This document shows positions 43,944 to 52,342 of a stretch of DNA of 64,000 nt, one piece after another. The position numbers and the translations under genes are program-made. The stretch comes from Chitinophaga cymbidii (lineage in GTDB: Bacteria > Bacteroidota > Bacteroidia > Chitinophagales > Chitinophagaceae): the NCBI RefSeq assembly GCF_007992715.1, contig NZ_BKAU01000001.1, positions 372,001-436,000 on the forward strand, written 5' to 3'. The notes under the pieces were generated by a model, which was not told the origin of the DNA, did no database searches, and was given only the letters and a program-made list of their open reading frames with translations. Position 1 is the first letter of the stretch. Every line of letters starts with the position of its first letter.

Positions 43944-45197
43944 TCACACCCCGATCGCATGGTCCCGCAGGATCGGCCCCCCGTTCCACGCGCGCTTCAT
44001 GGACCAGTCCGTGTATGGTGCCGTCCAGAACGGATGTGAGGCCGGCAACCCCAACGGCAGCAAGCCCAGTGAAGCCAGGTACATGCTCCCGCTATTGGAA
44101 TAGCTATCCGCCGTATCCGGCTGATGGCCTACCACGCCGAGTGTCAGCCAGCCATCTTTCGTAAAAGTCCCTTTAAACTCAAACTGCCTTTTCATTACAG
44201 CGGTCAGTGCGCAACGCACCTGTGCGGGCGTGATTTCCTCCGGCAGCTCATTGTTCAGCGCCAGCTGCGCCAGCGGCTGAAAAGCGCCGATACGGTAGGT
44301 GGCGGAGCGGCCCACGATGGGATAAGTGCCCTCCGGCGATATCTGCCGTTCCAGGATCACGCCGTAACGTTGCATGCGCTGCACCGCGATATCGTATTGT
44401 TTTTTCTTTGCTTCATCCTTTTGCGCAAATACCTTGAGCACATCCACATACATCGGCTGTATCACGAAGGCATTGTAATAATCGTAGTGAAAGGCAGGCC
44501 CATCTCCGTACATGCCATCGCCTTTATACCATGAATCGATCTTCGACAATGCATCATCGATCCGGTCTGTCAGCGCGTCTTCCCCGATGGAATAAAGGAA
44601 AGTCTCCACCATCGCCACGAAAAGCACCCAGTTGCTGTTAAACGTCTTCATGCGGCGCATCGTTTTCAGCTCTTCCACGAAGCGTTGTTTGGTCTGTTCA
44701 TCCAGCGGCTCCCAGAGTACCTGCGGCGCGCGCAGAAAGCCATGTGCAAGGAAAGCGGCGTCTACAAGCGGCTGGCCGCCGGTGCGCCAGTTGAGGTAAT
44801 CCGGGCTCGAAGGATCTACGCTGTGCTGAAGACTTAATAACAATTGTTCCTTCAGCTCTTTCCGCATAGCGCCTTCTTTCGTATGGTCGTCCGGGAGCGC
44901 CAGCCAGGGCGCGATGCCCGCGGCCATCCTGCCCAATGCTTCCAGGTATGCCACGCTTTTATCACGCTTGCCCCAGGTGGGCGCGTATTCCATCGTGAAA
45001 TTCTTTTTCAGCTCGCCTTTGCTCATATTCCGGAAGATGGGCGACGCCATTTTGTACATCAGCGAAACCCAGTAGGCGCGGTCATCTGCCGGCGCGGGCA
45101 ATGGGGGTTGCACTGCGGCCGCCACAGCGGGAACGCCCGGCAGCGACGCCAGCGCTCCCGCCATGGAAGACCATTTCAGGAAATTTCTTCTTTTCAT
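43944..45197 (-). CDS. DUF2264-family protein with Tat-type signal
   Basis: 417 residues from the ATG at 45197. The longer frame to 45266 would overlap the upstream gene and is less likely. The N-terminus KRRNFLKWSSMAGALASLPGV is a twin-arginine signal, so the protein is exported folded. The body matches the DUF2264 family, which has an (alpha/alpha)-barrel layout (SPDYLNWRTGGQPLVDAAFL, then GDGMYGDGPAFHYDYYNAFV). Such genes often sit with polysaccharide-degradation genes. It follows the GH88 gene by 13 bases, which supports a joint role in breaking down an acidic polysaccharide. Confidence 0.86.
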   Translation of the reverse strand: MKRRNFLKWSSMAGALASLPGVPAVAAAVQPPLPAPADDRAYWVSLMYKMASPIFRNMSKGELKKNFTMEYAPTWGKRDKSVAYLEALGRMAAGIAPWLALPDDHTKEGAMRKELKEQLLLSLQHSVDPSSPDYLNWRTGGQPLVDAAFLAHGFLRAPQVLWEPLDEQTKQRFVEELKTMRRMKTFNSNWVLFVAMVETFLYSIGEDALTDRIDDALSKIDSWYKGDGMYGDGPAFHYDYYNAFVIQPMYVDVLKVFAQKDEAKKKQYDIAVQRMQRYGVILERQISPEGTYPIVGRSATYRIGAFQPLAQLALNNELPEEITPAQVRCALTAVMKRQFEFKGTFTKDGWLTLGVVGHQPDTADSYSNSGSMYLASLGLLPLGLPASHPFWTAPYTDWSMKRAWNGGPILRDHAIGV

Positions 45198-45210
45198 TTG
45201 TGAAGATTTA

Positions 45211-46410
45211 TCACAGATACCATTTTTTGTAACGCGTGAGGCCCTCGAGGAAATAGTAATCCGCATAGGTCAGCGGTACGTCTACTTCAGAGTTCTGCAG
45301 GAAGAAGCCTACGCTTTGCTTCAGCAGGAAACCGCCGTTCTCGCCAAGGTTGGCGCGGTAGGTCGGCTGGCCGAGAGCATGCAGCATGCCGGCGGCGGCG
45401 CCCACATATTTCTTCCGGTCTTTTTTGCCCACGTATTGCCCCAGTTCCAGCAATGCGGACGCCATGATGGCGCCGGCGGAAACATCGCGCAGGGTGTTGG
45501 GTATCTGCGGTGCGTTATAGTCCCAGTACGGTATGTTGTCAGACGGCATGTTGGGATGGTTCAGCAGGAAGTCCGCGATGTTCTTCGCGTGCTGCAGGTA
45601 CGTTTCATCTTTGGTGAACCGGTACATCATGGTGAAACCATATAATCCCCACGACTGCCCGCGGCTCCAGGCCGAGGTATCATGCGCGCCCTGGCCGTTT
45701 ACTTTTTTGATGACCTCTCCGGTGGACAGGTCGTAATCCAGGATGTGGAAAGTGCTGTGATCGGGACGGTAATGATTCTTCAGCGTGGTGTTGGCATGCG
45801 TTACCGCGATGTCCCGGAATTTGGCGTCGCCGCCGTTGGCAGCCACCCAGAGCAGCTGCTCGAGGTTCATCATGTTATCGATGATCACCGGGCATTTTCT
45901 GTCTTTGCTGCTGTTCCAGGACTGGATGGATTTGATCGTTGGCCGGTAACGGGTGATCTGGTAAACGGCGGCGGTATCCACCACGTCCTTGTATTTTTTA
46001 TCGCCGGTAATGCGGTAGGCATTGCCGAAGCTGCAAAAGATCATAAAGCCGATATCATGGTTGCCGGTGTAGCGCTTTTCCTTTTCCAGGATGGCCAGCC
46101 GGCGCTCCGCTTCCGCTTTGATCGCGTCATCTTTCGTGTACTCATAAATATACCAGAGCGAACCCGGATAGAATCCGCTGCACCACCATTCGGTATTGGA
46201 GGTAACGGAACGTCCGTTCTGGAAGGTACGCGGCATGCGGTCTGCCGGCGTACTGTCCTGCAGCACCCGGTACTGCGCCGCGGCAAATTTCATATTGTCA
46301 TCGATGAGCCGCCGCATTTCGCCATTAGAGGGCTTTTGGGCGGATAGCAGGATGGGCGCGCCGGTTAAAAAGAGCATGGCGGCGCATAGTTTTCGTAAGG
46401 TGGAAGTCAT
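45211..46410 (-). CDS. glycoside hydrolase family 88 (unsaturated glucuronyl hydrolase)
   Basis: 399 residues with a cleavable signal peptide (LTGAPILLSAQ). The (alpha/alpha)6-barrel features of GH88 are present: NTEWWCSGFYPGSLWY, NHDIGFMIFCSFGNAY with the first catalytic-region Asp, IIDNMMNLEQLLW with the second, and SAWSRGQSWGLYGF. The enzyme hydrates the double bond of unsaturated uronic acids released by polysaccharide lyases, in the periplasm. With the DUF2264 gene it forms a two-gene unit. No lyase or SusCD pair is adjacent. Confidence 0.92.
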   Translation of the reverse strand: MTSTLRKLCAAMLFLTGAPILLSAQKPSNGEMRRLIDDNMKFAAAQYRVLQDSTPADRMPRTFQNGRSVTSNTEWWCSGFYPGSLWYIYEYTKDDAIKAEAERRLAILEKEKRYTGNHDIGFMIFCSFGNAYRITGDKKYKDVVDTAAVYQITRYRPTIKSIQSWNSSKDRKCPVIIDNMMNLEQLLWVAANGGDAKFRDIAVTHANTTLKNHYRPDHSTFHILDYDLSTGEVIKKVNGQGAHDTSAWSRGQSWGLYGFTMMYRFTKDETYLQHAKNIADFLLNHPNMPSDNIPYWDYNAPQIPNTLRDVSAGAIMASALLELGQYVGKKDRKKYVGAAAGMLHALGQPTYRANLGENGGFLLKQSVGFFLQNSEVDVPLTYADYYFLEGLTRYKKWYL

Positions 46411-46510
46411 GTTGAATTGCTTTGATCGTGAACGGGTGCAAACGTTTGCACATCAGGTTAAAAATAAGGAATATTTCAGGGAAAGCAACTTTATTTCCTA
46501 TACTTGCAGC

Positions 46511-46993
46511 ATGAGAATGCTATTGTTGAATGTCCTGTGCTGCCTTTGCATTACCCTTACCGTCGTGGCACAGACCTATACCGGAAAAGTGACCGCTGTG
46601 AAAGACGGAGATACGATCGAAATGCTGGTGAACGGAAAAAAACTGCGCATCCGGCTGTTCGGGATCGACAGCCCCGAACGGGGGCAGCCTTTCGGCACAA
46701 AAGCAAAGGAATTTACGGCGGCGCAATGTTTCGGGAAAGTGGTGAAAGCCGTGCGGCAGAGCAGGGACCAATATGGCAGGATCGTGGCGGAAGTGTATCT
46801 GCCGGGCGATGTTTCGCTGAATGCCGCTATTGTAAAGGCGGGGTTTGCGTGGCATTACAAAAAGTTCAGCAAAAGCCCGCTGCTGGCGGCGGCCGAAACT
46901 ACAGCCCGGAAAGAGCGGCTGGGCTTGTGGAAAGACAAACATCCCGTGGCGCCCTGGCAATGGCGCAAACGCAAAACGATCAAAGCCTCCTGA
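46511..46993 (+). CDS. secreted thermonuclease-like (SNase) protein
   Basis: 160 residues from the ATG at 46511, beginning with a signal peptide (MLLLNVLCCLCITLTVVAQ). The frame runs open upstream into the GH88 gene, but that part is a shadow. The SNase fold is clear from VTAVKDGDTIEML, RLFGIDSPERGQPFG and YGRIVAEVYLPG, including the Asp, Arg and Glu residues expected for calcium binding and catalysis. It probably degrades extracellular nucleic acid. It ends 1 base before the thioesterase gene. Confidence 0.9.
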   Translation: MRMLLLNVLCCLCITLTVVAQTYTGKVTAVKDGDTIEMLVNGKKLRIRLFGIDSPERGQPFGTKAKEFTAAQCFGKVVKAVRQSRDQYGRIVAEVYLPGDVSLNAAIVKAGFAWHYKKFSKSPLLAAAETTARKERLGLWKDKHPVAPWQWRKRKTIKAS

Positions 46994-46994
46994 T

Positions 46995-47468
46995 ATGAAC
47001 AGACCTCAGCATTCCGTTACCCTGCGGTTCCTCGCGGAACCTTCCGATGTGAACTTCGGCGGCAAAGTGCACGGCGGCGCCGTGATGAAATGGATCGACC
47101 AGGCGGGGTTCACCTGCGCGGCCAACTGGAGCGGGCAATATTGCGTGACGGTGTATGTGGGCGGTATCCGTTTCTACAAACCGATCTCCATTGGCGACCT
47201 GGTGGAGATCGATGCGTCGATCATCTACACCGGCAACACCAGCATGCATATCTCCATTCATGTGTACGCCGGCAACCCGCGGCAGGCGGAGAAAGTGAAG
47301 ACTACCCACTGCATCATGGTATTCGCCGCGATCGACGACAAAGGCCAAACGATACCGGTGCCTAAATGGAACCCCGTTACCGAACAGGAAATCAATATGG
47401 AAAAATACGCCCATCGCCTGATGGACCTGCGGAAAGATATTGAAGATGAAATGAAGGCCTATTTGTAA
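46995..47468 (+). CDS. acyl-CoA thioesterase, hot-dog fold
   Basis: 157 residues from the ATG at 46995. The motifs NFGGKVHGGAVMKWIDQAGF and VGGIRFYKPISIGDLVEIDA are typical of YciA/BACH-type acyl-CoA hydrolases. It would release free fatty acid from medium- or long-chain acyl-CoA in the cytoplasm. It follows the nuclease gene by 1 base and is probably co-transcribed with it, although no functional link is evident. Confidence 0.9.
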   Translation: MNRPQHSVTLRFLAEPSDVNFGGKVHGGAVMKWIDQAGFTCAANWSGQYCVTVYVGGIRFYKPISIGDLVEIDASIIYTGNTSMHISIHVYAGNPRQAEKVKTTHCIMVFAAIDDKGQTIPVPKWNPVTEQEINMEKYAHRLMDLRKDIEDEMKAYL

Positions 47469-47471
47469 GGC

Positions 47472-48116
47472 TTATGCGATGGCCCGTTGCAGTTCCGTGA
47501 GGGTGGACTGGCCCGCGTTATAAACTTCCGTCAGCAACTCCCGCGCCGGAATGGTGCTGTCCAGGTAATGATCAATGAACACATAACTGATATGCTGCGA
47601 TTGCCCCGTTACATACAAAGCGGGCGGCGGCGCATTTTCCTCGATGCCGGAAACGCGGTCCCACAGCGGATCTGATTCAGCATACAGTCCCGCGCTGCGC
47701 GCGATCTGATGATTACGGTCGATAGCCAGCGGAAAAGTATACCCGCCTTCAGATATAACAGCCTCCAGCTCCTTGCGGTCATCCGCGGACACTACCAGCA
47801 GCTGCCCTCCCATCACATGAATGTCCGCATACAAATGCTGCAGCTCATCGAGATAACGTTTTCCGTAACCATTCCAGTGCACGGAATAAAACGCCAGCAC
47901 CAGCGGCTGGTTCAGCAGTTCGGAACCCACGAGGTAGCTGCTTTCCTTCCCGAGGAACGGGAACGGCACTACGAAATCTTCCTTGTGCAGGTGAAATAAG
48001 GGGAAGGTATGGCCCGCGGCGAGCGGCTTGATCTTCGTTCTGTCATGAAGGGGTTTGGTGCTCCGGATGTCCATGTTCAGGGGCAGGAAATCTGCATATC
48101 TGTTCTTCGTACGCAT
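47472..48116 (-). CDS. redoxin-like (AhpC/TSA fold) protein without cysteine
   Basis: 214 residues. The order of elements fits a peroxiredoxin-type thioredoxin fold: PLVLAFYSVHWNGYGKRYLDEL, then QLLVVSADDRKELEAVI and TFPLAIDRNHQIARSAGLY. The peroxidatic cysteine position reads FYSVHWNGYG, and the entire protein contains no cysteine. It therefore cannot work as a thiol peroxidase or disulfide reductase and may be a binding or structural relative. No partner gene is evident, and its 3' end lies 3 bases from the convergent thioesterase gene. Confidence 0.7.
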   Translation of the reverse strand: MRTKNRYADFLPLNMDIRSTKPLHDRTKIKPLAAGHTFPLFHLHKEDFVVPFPFLGKESSYLVGSELLNQPLVLAFYSVHWNGYGKRYLDELQHLYADIHVMGGQLLVVSADDRKELEAVISEGGYTFPLAIDRNHQIARSAGLYAESDPLWDRVSGIEENAPPPALYVTGQSQHISYVFIDHYLDSTIPARELLTEVYNAGQSTLTELQRAIA

Positions 48117-48223
48117 ATGATCTTTTTAATGTTGGTGTGATGATCTTAAAAACGGATATGGTGCAAAGATAGGGAAAAAATGAATATCCTACCAAACTGG
48201 TAGACTTTTATTTCAGAAACGAG

Positions 48224-48248
48224 AAAACCCGCTCGTGGAGCGGGTTTT
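48224..48248 (-). terminator. terminator of the YceI gene
   Basis: Perfect stem AAAACCCGCTC/GAGCGGGTTTT (48224-48234 and 48238-48248) with loop GTG, 21 bases beyond the yceI stop on the minus strand. The A/T ends of the stem supply the T-run. Confidence 0.75.
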
Positions 48249-48269
48249 CCGAATATATCGTATTAAAGA

Positions 48270-48839
48270 TTACTGCTTTACGAACTCGCCATCGGCAAAA
48301 ATGGCTACTTCCTCGCCCAGCATGGCAGCGGGGAATTTGGTACCGATACCGAAGTCGCTGCGTTTGATGGAGCCGGTTACGCGGAAACCTGCGGTGGGCT
48401 TTTTGCTCATGGGGTTTTCAGCGGTGCCGCGGTACCAGAGGTCCAGCGTTACGGGCTTGGTCACGCCGTGCAGGGTGAGGTCGCCGGTTACCTGGAATTT
48501 GTCGCCGCTCACTTTCTTCAGGGATGTGCTTTTGAAAGTGATGGTGGGGTTGGTAGCCACGTCGAAGAAATCCGCGCTTCTCAGATGATCATCCCGCTGT
48601 CCGATACCGGTATTGATGGAAGTGGACTGAGCCGTCAGCTCAAACTTTGCATCGCTGAAATCAGCCTGGGAAGCGGTTACTGTAGCATCGAAATCAGTGA
48701 ATGCGCCGGACACGGTGGAGAGGCCCATGTGTGTGATGTCGAATTTCAGCTGGGAGTGCGCTTTATCTGACTTCCAGGTCTGTGCAAAGCTGCCGATGGA
48801 TATTGCGAGCAGGAGCACTAAAAAGGTGATCTTTTTCAT
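48270..48839 (-). CDS. YceI-family periplasmic lipocalin-like protein
   Basis: 189 residues with a signal peptide (LVLLLAISIGSFAQ). The start of the mature part, WKSDKAHSQLKFDITHMGLSTVSGAF, and the internal DLTLHGVTKPVTLDLWYRG are defining for YceI proteins, which bind isoprenoid-like lipids. It is divergent from a HxlR-type regulator gene, with palindromes between them, so it is probably repressed by that protein. Confidence 0.93.
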   Translation of the reverse strand: MKKITFLVLLLAISIGSFAQTWKSDKAHSQLKFDITHMGLSTVSGAFTDFDATVTASQADFSDAKFELTAQSTSINTGIGQRDDHLRSADFFDVATNPTITFKSTSLKKVSGDKFQVTGDLTLHGVTKPVTLDLWYRGTAENPMSKKPTAGFRVTGSIKRSDFGIGTKFPAAMLGEEVAIFADGEFVKQ

Positions 48840-48868
48840 AATATGCTGTTTGTTTAGTGAATGGAATG

Positions 48869-48876
48869 CAAACTTA
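48869..48876 (-). promoter_or_regulatory. -7 box of the yceI gene
   Basis: On the minus strand this reads TAAGTTTG, an exact TAnnTTTG box, 29 bases before the ATG at 48839. The palindromic operator candidates lie immediately upstream of it. Confidence 0.45.
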
Positions 48877-48904
48877 TGTAGATTTGCTTACGAATGGTTA
48901 GCAG

Positions 48905-48926
48905 TTACCCAAAGGTAAGCGCTTAC
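48905..48926. promoter_or_regulatory. overlapping palindromes, candidate HxlR operator
   Basis: TTACC-N4-GGTAA (48905-48918) overlaps the perfect 12-base palindrome GTAAGCGCTTAC (48915-48926). Both lie in the 131-base space between the divergent yceI and hxlR-type genes. Symmetric sites here suit autoregulation and control of yceI by the HxlR protein. Confidence 0.5.
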
Positions 48927-48970
48927 TTTCAGGTTAGTTAACAAGCGTTTATTTATATAAAGATACGGGA

Positions 48971-49378
48971 ATGTTACAATTACAGGTAATTTCAGCCGAA
49001 TGGGAGGCATGCACGGCGCTAAGTGCGGTGCAGGACGCCCTGTACGTGCTGAACGGCAAATGGAAGCTGCCCATCATCGTGGCCCTGAGCAGCGGCAACA
49101 AACGGTTCAACGAACTGCAGAAAACGGTTAAAGGCATTGCGGCCAAAGTACTTTCGCATGAGCTGAAAGAGCTGGAACTGAATGGCTTTGTGATCCGCAA
49201 GGTACATAACGGCACGCCCGTGATGGTGGAATATGAGCTGACGGACTACAGCAACTCCCTCGGGGACGTGGTAAAGTCGCTCCGCGACTGGGGCATGATG
49301 CACCGGGAGAAGATCCGCAGCCAGCTGAAAAAGGAAAAGCCTGTACAGCAGGAGGAAATATTGAGAAAGATCAGTTGA
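48971..49378 (+). CDS. HxlR-family winged-helix transcriptional regulator
   Basis: 135 residues. The core VQDALYVLNGKWKLPIIVAL, the recognition region KVLSHELKELELNGFVIRKV and the wing PVMVEYELTDYSNSLGDVV are typical of HxlR. A cysteine lies near residue 16, the usual sensing position in some family members. It is divergent from yceI and 1 base before the TSUP permease gene, so it may control both. Confidence 0.92.
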   Translation: MLQLQVISAEWEACTALSAVQDALYVLNGKWKLPIIVALSSGNKRFNELQKTVKGIAAKVLSHELKELELNGFVIRKVHNGTPVMVEYELTDYSNSLGDVVKSLRDWGMMHREKIRSQLKKEKPVQQEEILRKIS

Positions 49379-49379
49379 T

Positions 49380-50120
49380 ATGGTATTGGAACTTTGCCTG
49401 GTCTTTTTCGCCATCGCCCTTATCTATTCCTCCGCCGGCTTCGGTGGCGGCTCCAGCTATCTTGCACTGATGGCTTTATGGGGCGTGGGATTTCAGCTGA
49501 TGAAATCCACTGCTTTGCTTTGTAATATCGTAGTGGTCACCGGCGGCGTCTATCATTTTTACAAAAACGGCCACCTGCCTTTCAAAAAGGCGGTCCTGCT
49601 CAGCCTGGTCAGCGTACCGCTGGCTTTTGCGGGCAGCTATCTTCCGTTGAAACAGTCCACTTTCTTCCTGGTGCTCGGCATTGCGCTGACGGCCGCCGCG
49701 GCATTGATGTGCTTCCGGCTGTTCGCGCAGCGGAGCTACAAAATAAAAGACCAACGCACCCGCTCCTACGCGCTCATCGGCGGCGGCATCGGGTTCCTTT
49801 CCGGGATGACGGGCATCGGCGGCGGTATTTACCTTGCACCGGTGTTGCGCCTCGGTCAATACGACAGTCCCAAGAACATCGCGGGGCTCAGCAGCTTTTT
49901 CATCCTGGTCAATTCCATTTCCGGGTTACTGGGACAGGCGGCGAAGGGTGCGGTCGTTTTTCAGTGGGAGTTTACGTTGCCTTTGCTGATCTCGGTGGTA
50001 ATAGGCGGGCAACTGGGATCGCGTTTGAGTGCGGGATGGCTGAAACCCCGGTGGGTAGAGGCGGCCACGGCTTTTCTGATCCTGTATGCGGGGGTGAGGA
50101 TGCTGTATTATTATCATTGA
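49380..50120 (+). CDS. TSUP-family (TauE/SafE) permease
   Basis: 246 residues with about eight hydrophobic helices. The repeated motif SSAGFGGGSSYLALMALWG (first half) and GMTGIGGGIYLAPVL (second half) marks the TSUP fold, which exports or imports small sulfur-containing or organic anions. It lies directly after the HxlR-type gene, with probable co-transcription. The substrate is not known. Confidence 0.88.
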   Translation: MVLELCLVFFAIALIYSSAGFGGGSSYLALMALWGVGFQLMKSTALLCNIVVVTGGVYHFYKNGHLPFKKAVLLSLVSVPLAFAGSYLPLKQSTFFLVLGIALTAAAALMCFRLFAQRSYKIKDQRTRSYALIGGGIGFLSGMTGIGGGIYLAPVLRLGQYDSPKNIAGLSSFFILVNSISGLLGQAAKGAVVFQWEFTLPLLISVVIGGQLGSRLSAGWLKPRWVEAATAFLILYAGVRMLYYYH

Positions 50121-50123
50121 CGG

Positions 50124-51092
50124 CTATCCGCCGATCACCGACATGCTTTCCAGTTGTGAATGGCGGTTGGCCGCTTCAGCCTCGAAGCCGTTGGCAAAAC
50201 GCTGGTGCAGCACTGCCTGTAACTGCGACAATACCTCTTCATCCGTCGCATGCCGGCGGAACAGGTCCCTTACATTCATCACATCATTTCCGTACAAACA
50301 TGTTTTCAGATGCCCGGTAGGCGTTACGCGGATGCGGTTGCAGGTGCCGCAGAAAGTTCTGCTGTACGCGGGGATCACGCCAATGCTGCCGGCATGCCCG
50401 GGGATGGTGTAGTTCATGGAGGTGCTGTGCGGGGCGTCGGCCAGTTTCTCCAGCGGGTATACCGCGCGGATGGCGTCCAGTATGCGTTTGTAATGCCACT
50501 CGATGCCGGAAAACCCTTTACCCTGGCCGTTGAAAGGCATCTCTTCAATAAATCTTACCGATAAAGGATGATCGCGGGTCAGCGCCGCAAAATCCGTCAA
50601 TTCGTCTGTATTCACACCGTCCATCACCACCATGTTAAGTTTTAGCGGGATGCCGGCGTCTATCAGTCCGTCCAGCGTCTTCCGCACGGCGGTGAACTGA
50701 TCGCGGCGGGTGATGCGGAAGAATTTCTGCGGCTGCAGGGTATCCAGGCTAAGGTTCACCTGTTGTATGCCGAGCGCTTTGAGTTGCGGGATGTACGGCG
50801 CAGTGAGCACGCCGTTCGTGGTAATGGACACTTCGGCTATTTTTACCAGCTTTTCCAGGAGGAACAGGAGGTCTTTCCGCAGGAAGGGCTCTCCGCCGGT
50901 AATGCGCACTTTGTTCACGCCCGCGCCGGTCAATAGCTGCATAAAACGCAGTATCTCTTCGTAGGAGAGCAGCGCTTCCCGTTCCAGGAACCGCATGTTC
51001 TCCGGCATGCAATAGGTGCAGCGGAGATTGCAGCGGTCGGTCACGGCCAGCCTTACGTAGTTGATGATGCGGTGGTGATTGTCTGTGAGCAT
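50124..51092 (-). CDS. moaA: GTP 3',8-cyclase MoaA
   Basis: 322 residues. The radical-SAM cluster motif TDRCNLRCTYC (Cys21, Cys25, Cys28), the C-terminal second cluster (FCGTCNRIR with a further Cys in TGHLKTCLYG) and the terminal Gly-Gly (SVIGG) are all present. MoaA with MoaC converts GTP to cyclic pyranopterin monophosphate, the first step of molybdopterin synthesis. It is separated by 2 bases from the DUF7009-like gene on the same strand and belongs to the cofactor gene cluster feeding the nitrate reductase. Confidence 0.96.
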   Translation of the reverse strand: MLTDNHHRIINYVRLAVTDRCNLRCTYCMPENMRFLEREALLSYEEILRFMQLLTGAGVNKVRITGGEPFLRKDLLFLLEKLVKIAEVSITTNGVLTAPYIPQLKALGIQQVNLSLDTLQPQKFFRITRRDQFTAVRKTLDGLIDAGIPLKLNMVVMDGVNTDELTDFAALTRDHPLSVRFIEEMPFNGQGKGFSGIEWHYKRILDAIRAVYPLEKLADAPHSTSMNYTIPGHAGSIGVIPAYSRTFCGTCNRIRVTPTGHLKTCLYGNDVMNVRDLFRRHATDEEVLSQLQAVLHQRFANGFEAEAANRHSQLESMSVIGG

Positions 51093-51094
51093 GG

Positions 51095-51469
51095 TCAGCA
51101 GGTCTTTCCGGCGTTGGGGTTCTCAAATGCGGCGCTATCGTCTTCATCGCGCACGGTGAGGCATTTGAAATCCTTTTCCACCAGTATTTTCAGCGCGGAG
51201 CCGTCGGGGTTCAGGATATCAAAGTCAAAGCCTACTTCCTCCGTGCCGGCCCATTTTTCAATGACCGGCGATGGAACGGAGAGGTGAACGCCGCTGCCTT
51301 CCAGCTTGATAGCGGGCTGCACGATGTTGCCGCGCGAGCGGATGCAGAAATGCAGATTGTGCGCGCCGATCCAGGTATGTTCTTCCACTTTTCCGTGTTC
51401 GTTCAGAACATCTATATCTTTTTTATCGAGCCGGTAGCGGATGCTATTGCCCCTGATCCTGATTTTCAT
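51095..51469 (-). CDS. DUF7009-like protein linked to moaA
   Basis: 124 residues, cytoplasmic and beta-rich, beginning MKIRIRGNSIRYRLDKKDID. It resembles the DUF7009 family, small Bacteroidota proteins of unknown function that I associate with molybdenum-cofactor genes. Its last codons are 2 bases before moaA on the same strand, and it is divergent from moaD. A role in molybdopterin synthesis or its control is suggested only by position. Confidence 0.7.
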   Translation of the reverse strand: MKIRIRGNSIRYRLDKKDIDVLNEHGKVEEHTWIGAHNLHFCIRSRGNIVQPAIKLEGSGVHLSVPSPVIEKWAGTEEVGFDFDILNPDGSALKILVEKDFKCLTVRDEDDSAAFENPNAGKTC

Positions 51470-51541
51470 GCTGTTGATTTTGAGAAAAAAGCCACTTCGC
51501 TAATTTACTAAATTATCACCGCTTAATTGTAACTTTAATGC

Positions 51542-51775
51542 ATGAGAGTAATGCTATTCGGGATCATGAAAGACATTGCAGCAGCAAGGACCCTGACGAT
51601 CGAAGCGGAACTTCCCACGGTGGGCGCGTTGAAGAAATGGCTGATGCAGCAATACCCCGGGATGCAGCAGCTCCGCGCCGTGATGGTGGCCGTGAACAAG
51701 GCTTACGCGGCAGACGACACAGCGCTTTCTCCCGGCGACGAGATCGCCATCATTCCCCCTTTAAGCGGCGGTTAA
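51542..51775 (+). CDS. moaD: molybdopterin synthase small subunit MoaD
   Basis: 77 residues with the ubiquitin-like fold and the C-terminal Gly-Gly (IAIIPPLSGG) that carries the thiocarboxylate sulfur. It begins MRVMLFGIMKDIAAARTLTI, typical for MoaD. It transfers sulfur to cyclic pyranopterin monophosphate with MoaE, encoded 9 bases downstream. No moeB-like activating enzyme gene is seen within the window. Confidence 0.93.
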   Translation: MRVMLFGIMKDIAAARTLTIEAELPTVGALKKWLMQQYPGMQQLRAVMVAVNKAYAADDTALSPGDEIAIIPPLSGG

Positions 51776-51784
51776 TTATTTTAC

Positions 51785-52201
51785 ATGGAACAGTTGATCA
51801 GGATCGGACCTACGGTGACCGCACAGGAAGCCATCGATTTCGTGCAATCGCCGGAAAGCGGCGGCATCGTGACCTTCATTGGCGCGGTGCGGAACCAGAC
51901 GCAGCAAAAAAAAGTGCTGAAGCTGTTTTTTGAATGTTATGAACCGATGGCCTTGCTGGAGCTGGAGAAGATCGCGCAAACGGTGCGGGAGCGCTGGCAT
52001 GTGCAGCGGATCGCCATGCTGCATGTAACGGGCGAAAAGCTGCCGGGCGAAACGGTGGTGGTGATCGCTGTGGCGGCGCCGCATCGTGCGGCTGCGTTTG
52101 AGGCTTGCCAGTATGCGATCGATACGTTGAAAGAAGCGGTGCCGATCTGGAAGCAGGAGTTTTTTGAGGACGGGGCGGTGTGGGTGGCCGCGCATCCGTA
52201 G
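51785..52201 (+). CDS. moaE: molybdopterin synthase catalytic subunit MoaE
   Basis: 138 residues. The family features GGIVTFIGAVRN, FFECYEPMALLELEKIA and the lysine in PIWKQEFFEDGAVWV (catalytic Lys region) are present. The conserved arginine-rich loop after the first motif reads VRNQTQQKKV and differs somewhat from the E. coli form. It forms the heterotetramer with MoaD that makes molybdopterin. It is followed by a strong hairpin. Confidence 0.93.
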   Translation: MEQLIRIGPTVTAQEAIDFVQSPESGGIVTFIGAVRNQTQQKKVLKLFFECYEPMALLELEKIAQTVRERWHVQRIAMLHVTGEKLPGETVVVIAVAAPHRAAAFEACQYAIDTLKEAVPIWKQEFFEDGAVWVAAHP

Positions 52202-52208
52202 GGGGTTG

Positions 52209-52232
52209 GATTTACGGCGAATGCCGTAAATC
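52209..52232. terminator. hairpin after moaE
   Basis: Perfect 10-base stem GATTTACGGC/GCCGTAAATC with a 4-base loop, 7 bases after the moaE stop. There is no T-run, so it may act as an mRNA-stabilising or rho-assisted end rather than a classical terminator. Confidence 0.5.
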
Positions 52233-52342
52233 GTTCGATGCTAAAGCGCACTGAAAATCTGCTGCGAAAACGATACGAATTGCCGCGAAACACCTTGTAT
52301 TTGCGAAGGCTGCGGGAGCCGGCCATACGGATACATCTTTTC

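Noticed and set aside
45198..45266. Longer start for the DUF2264 gene
   Set aside because: It would overlap the GH88 gene, and the Tat signal begins at the ATG at 45197.
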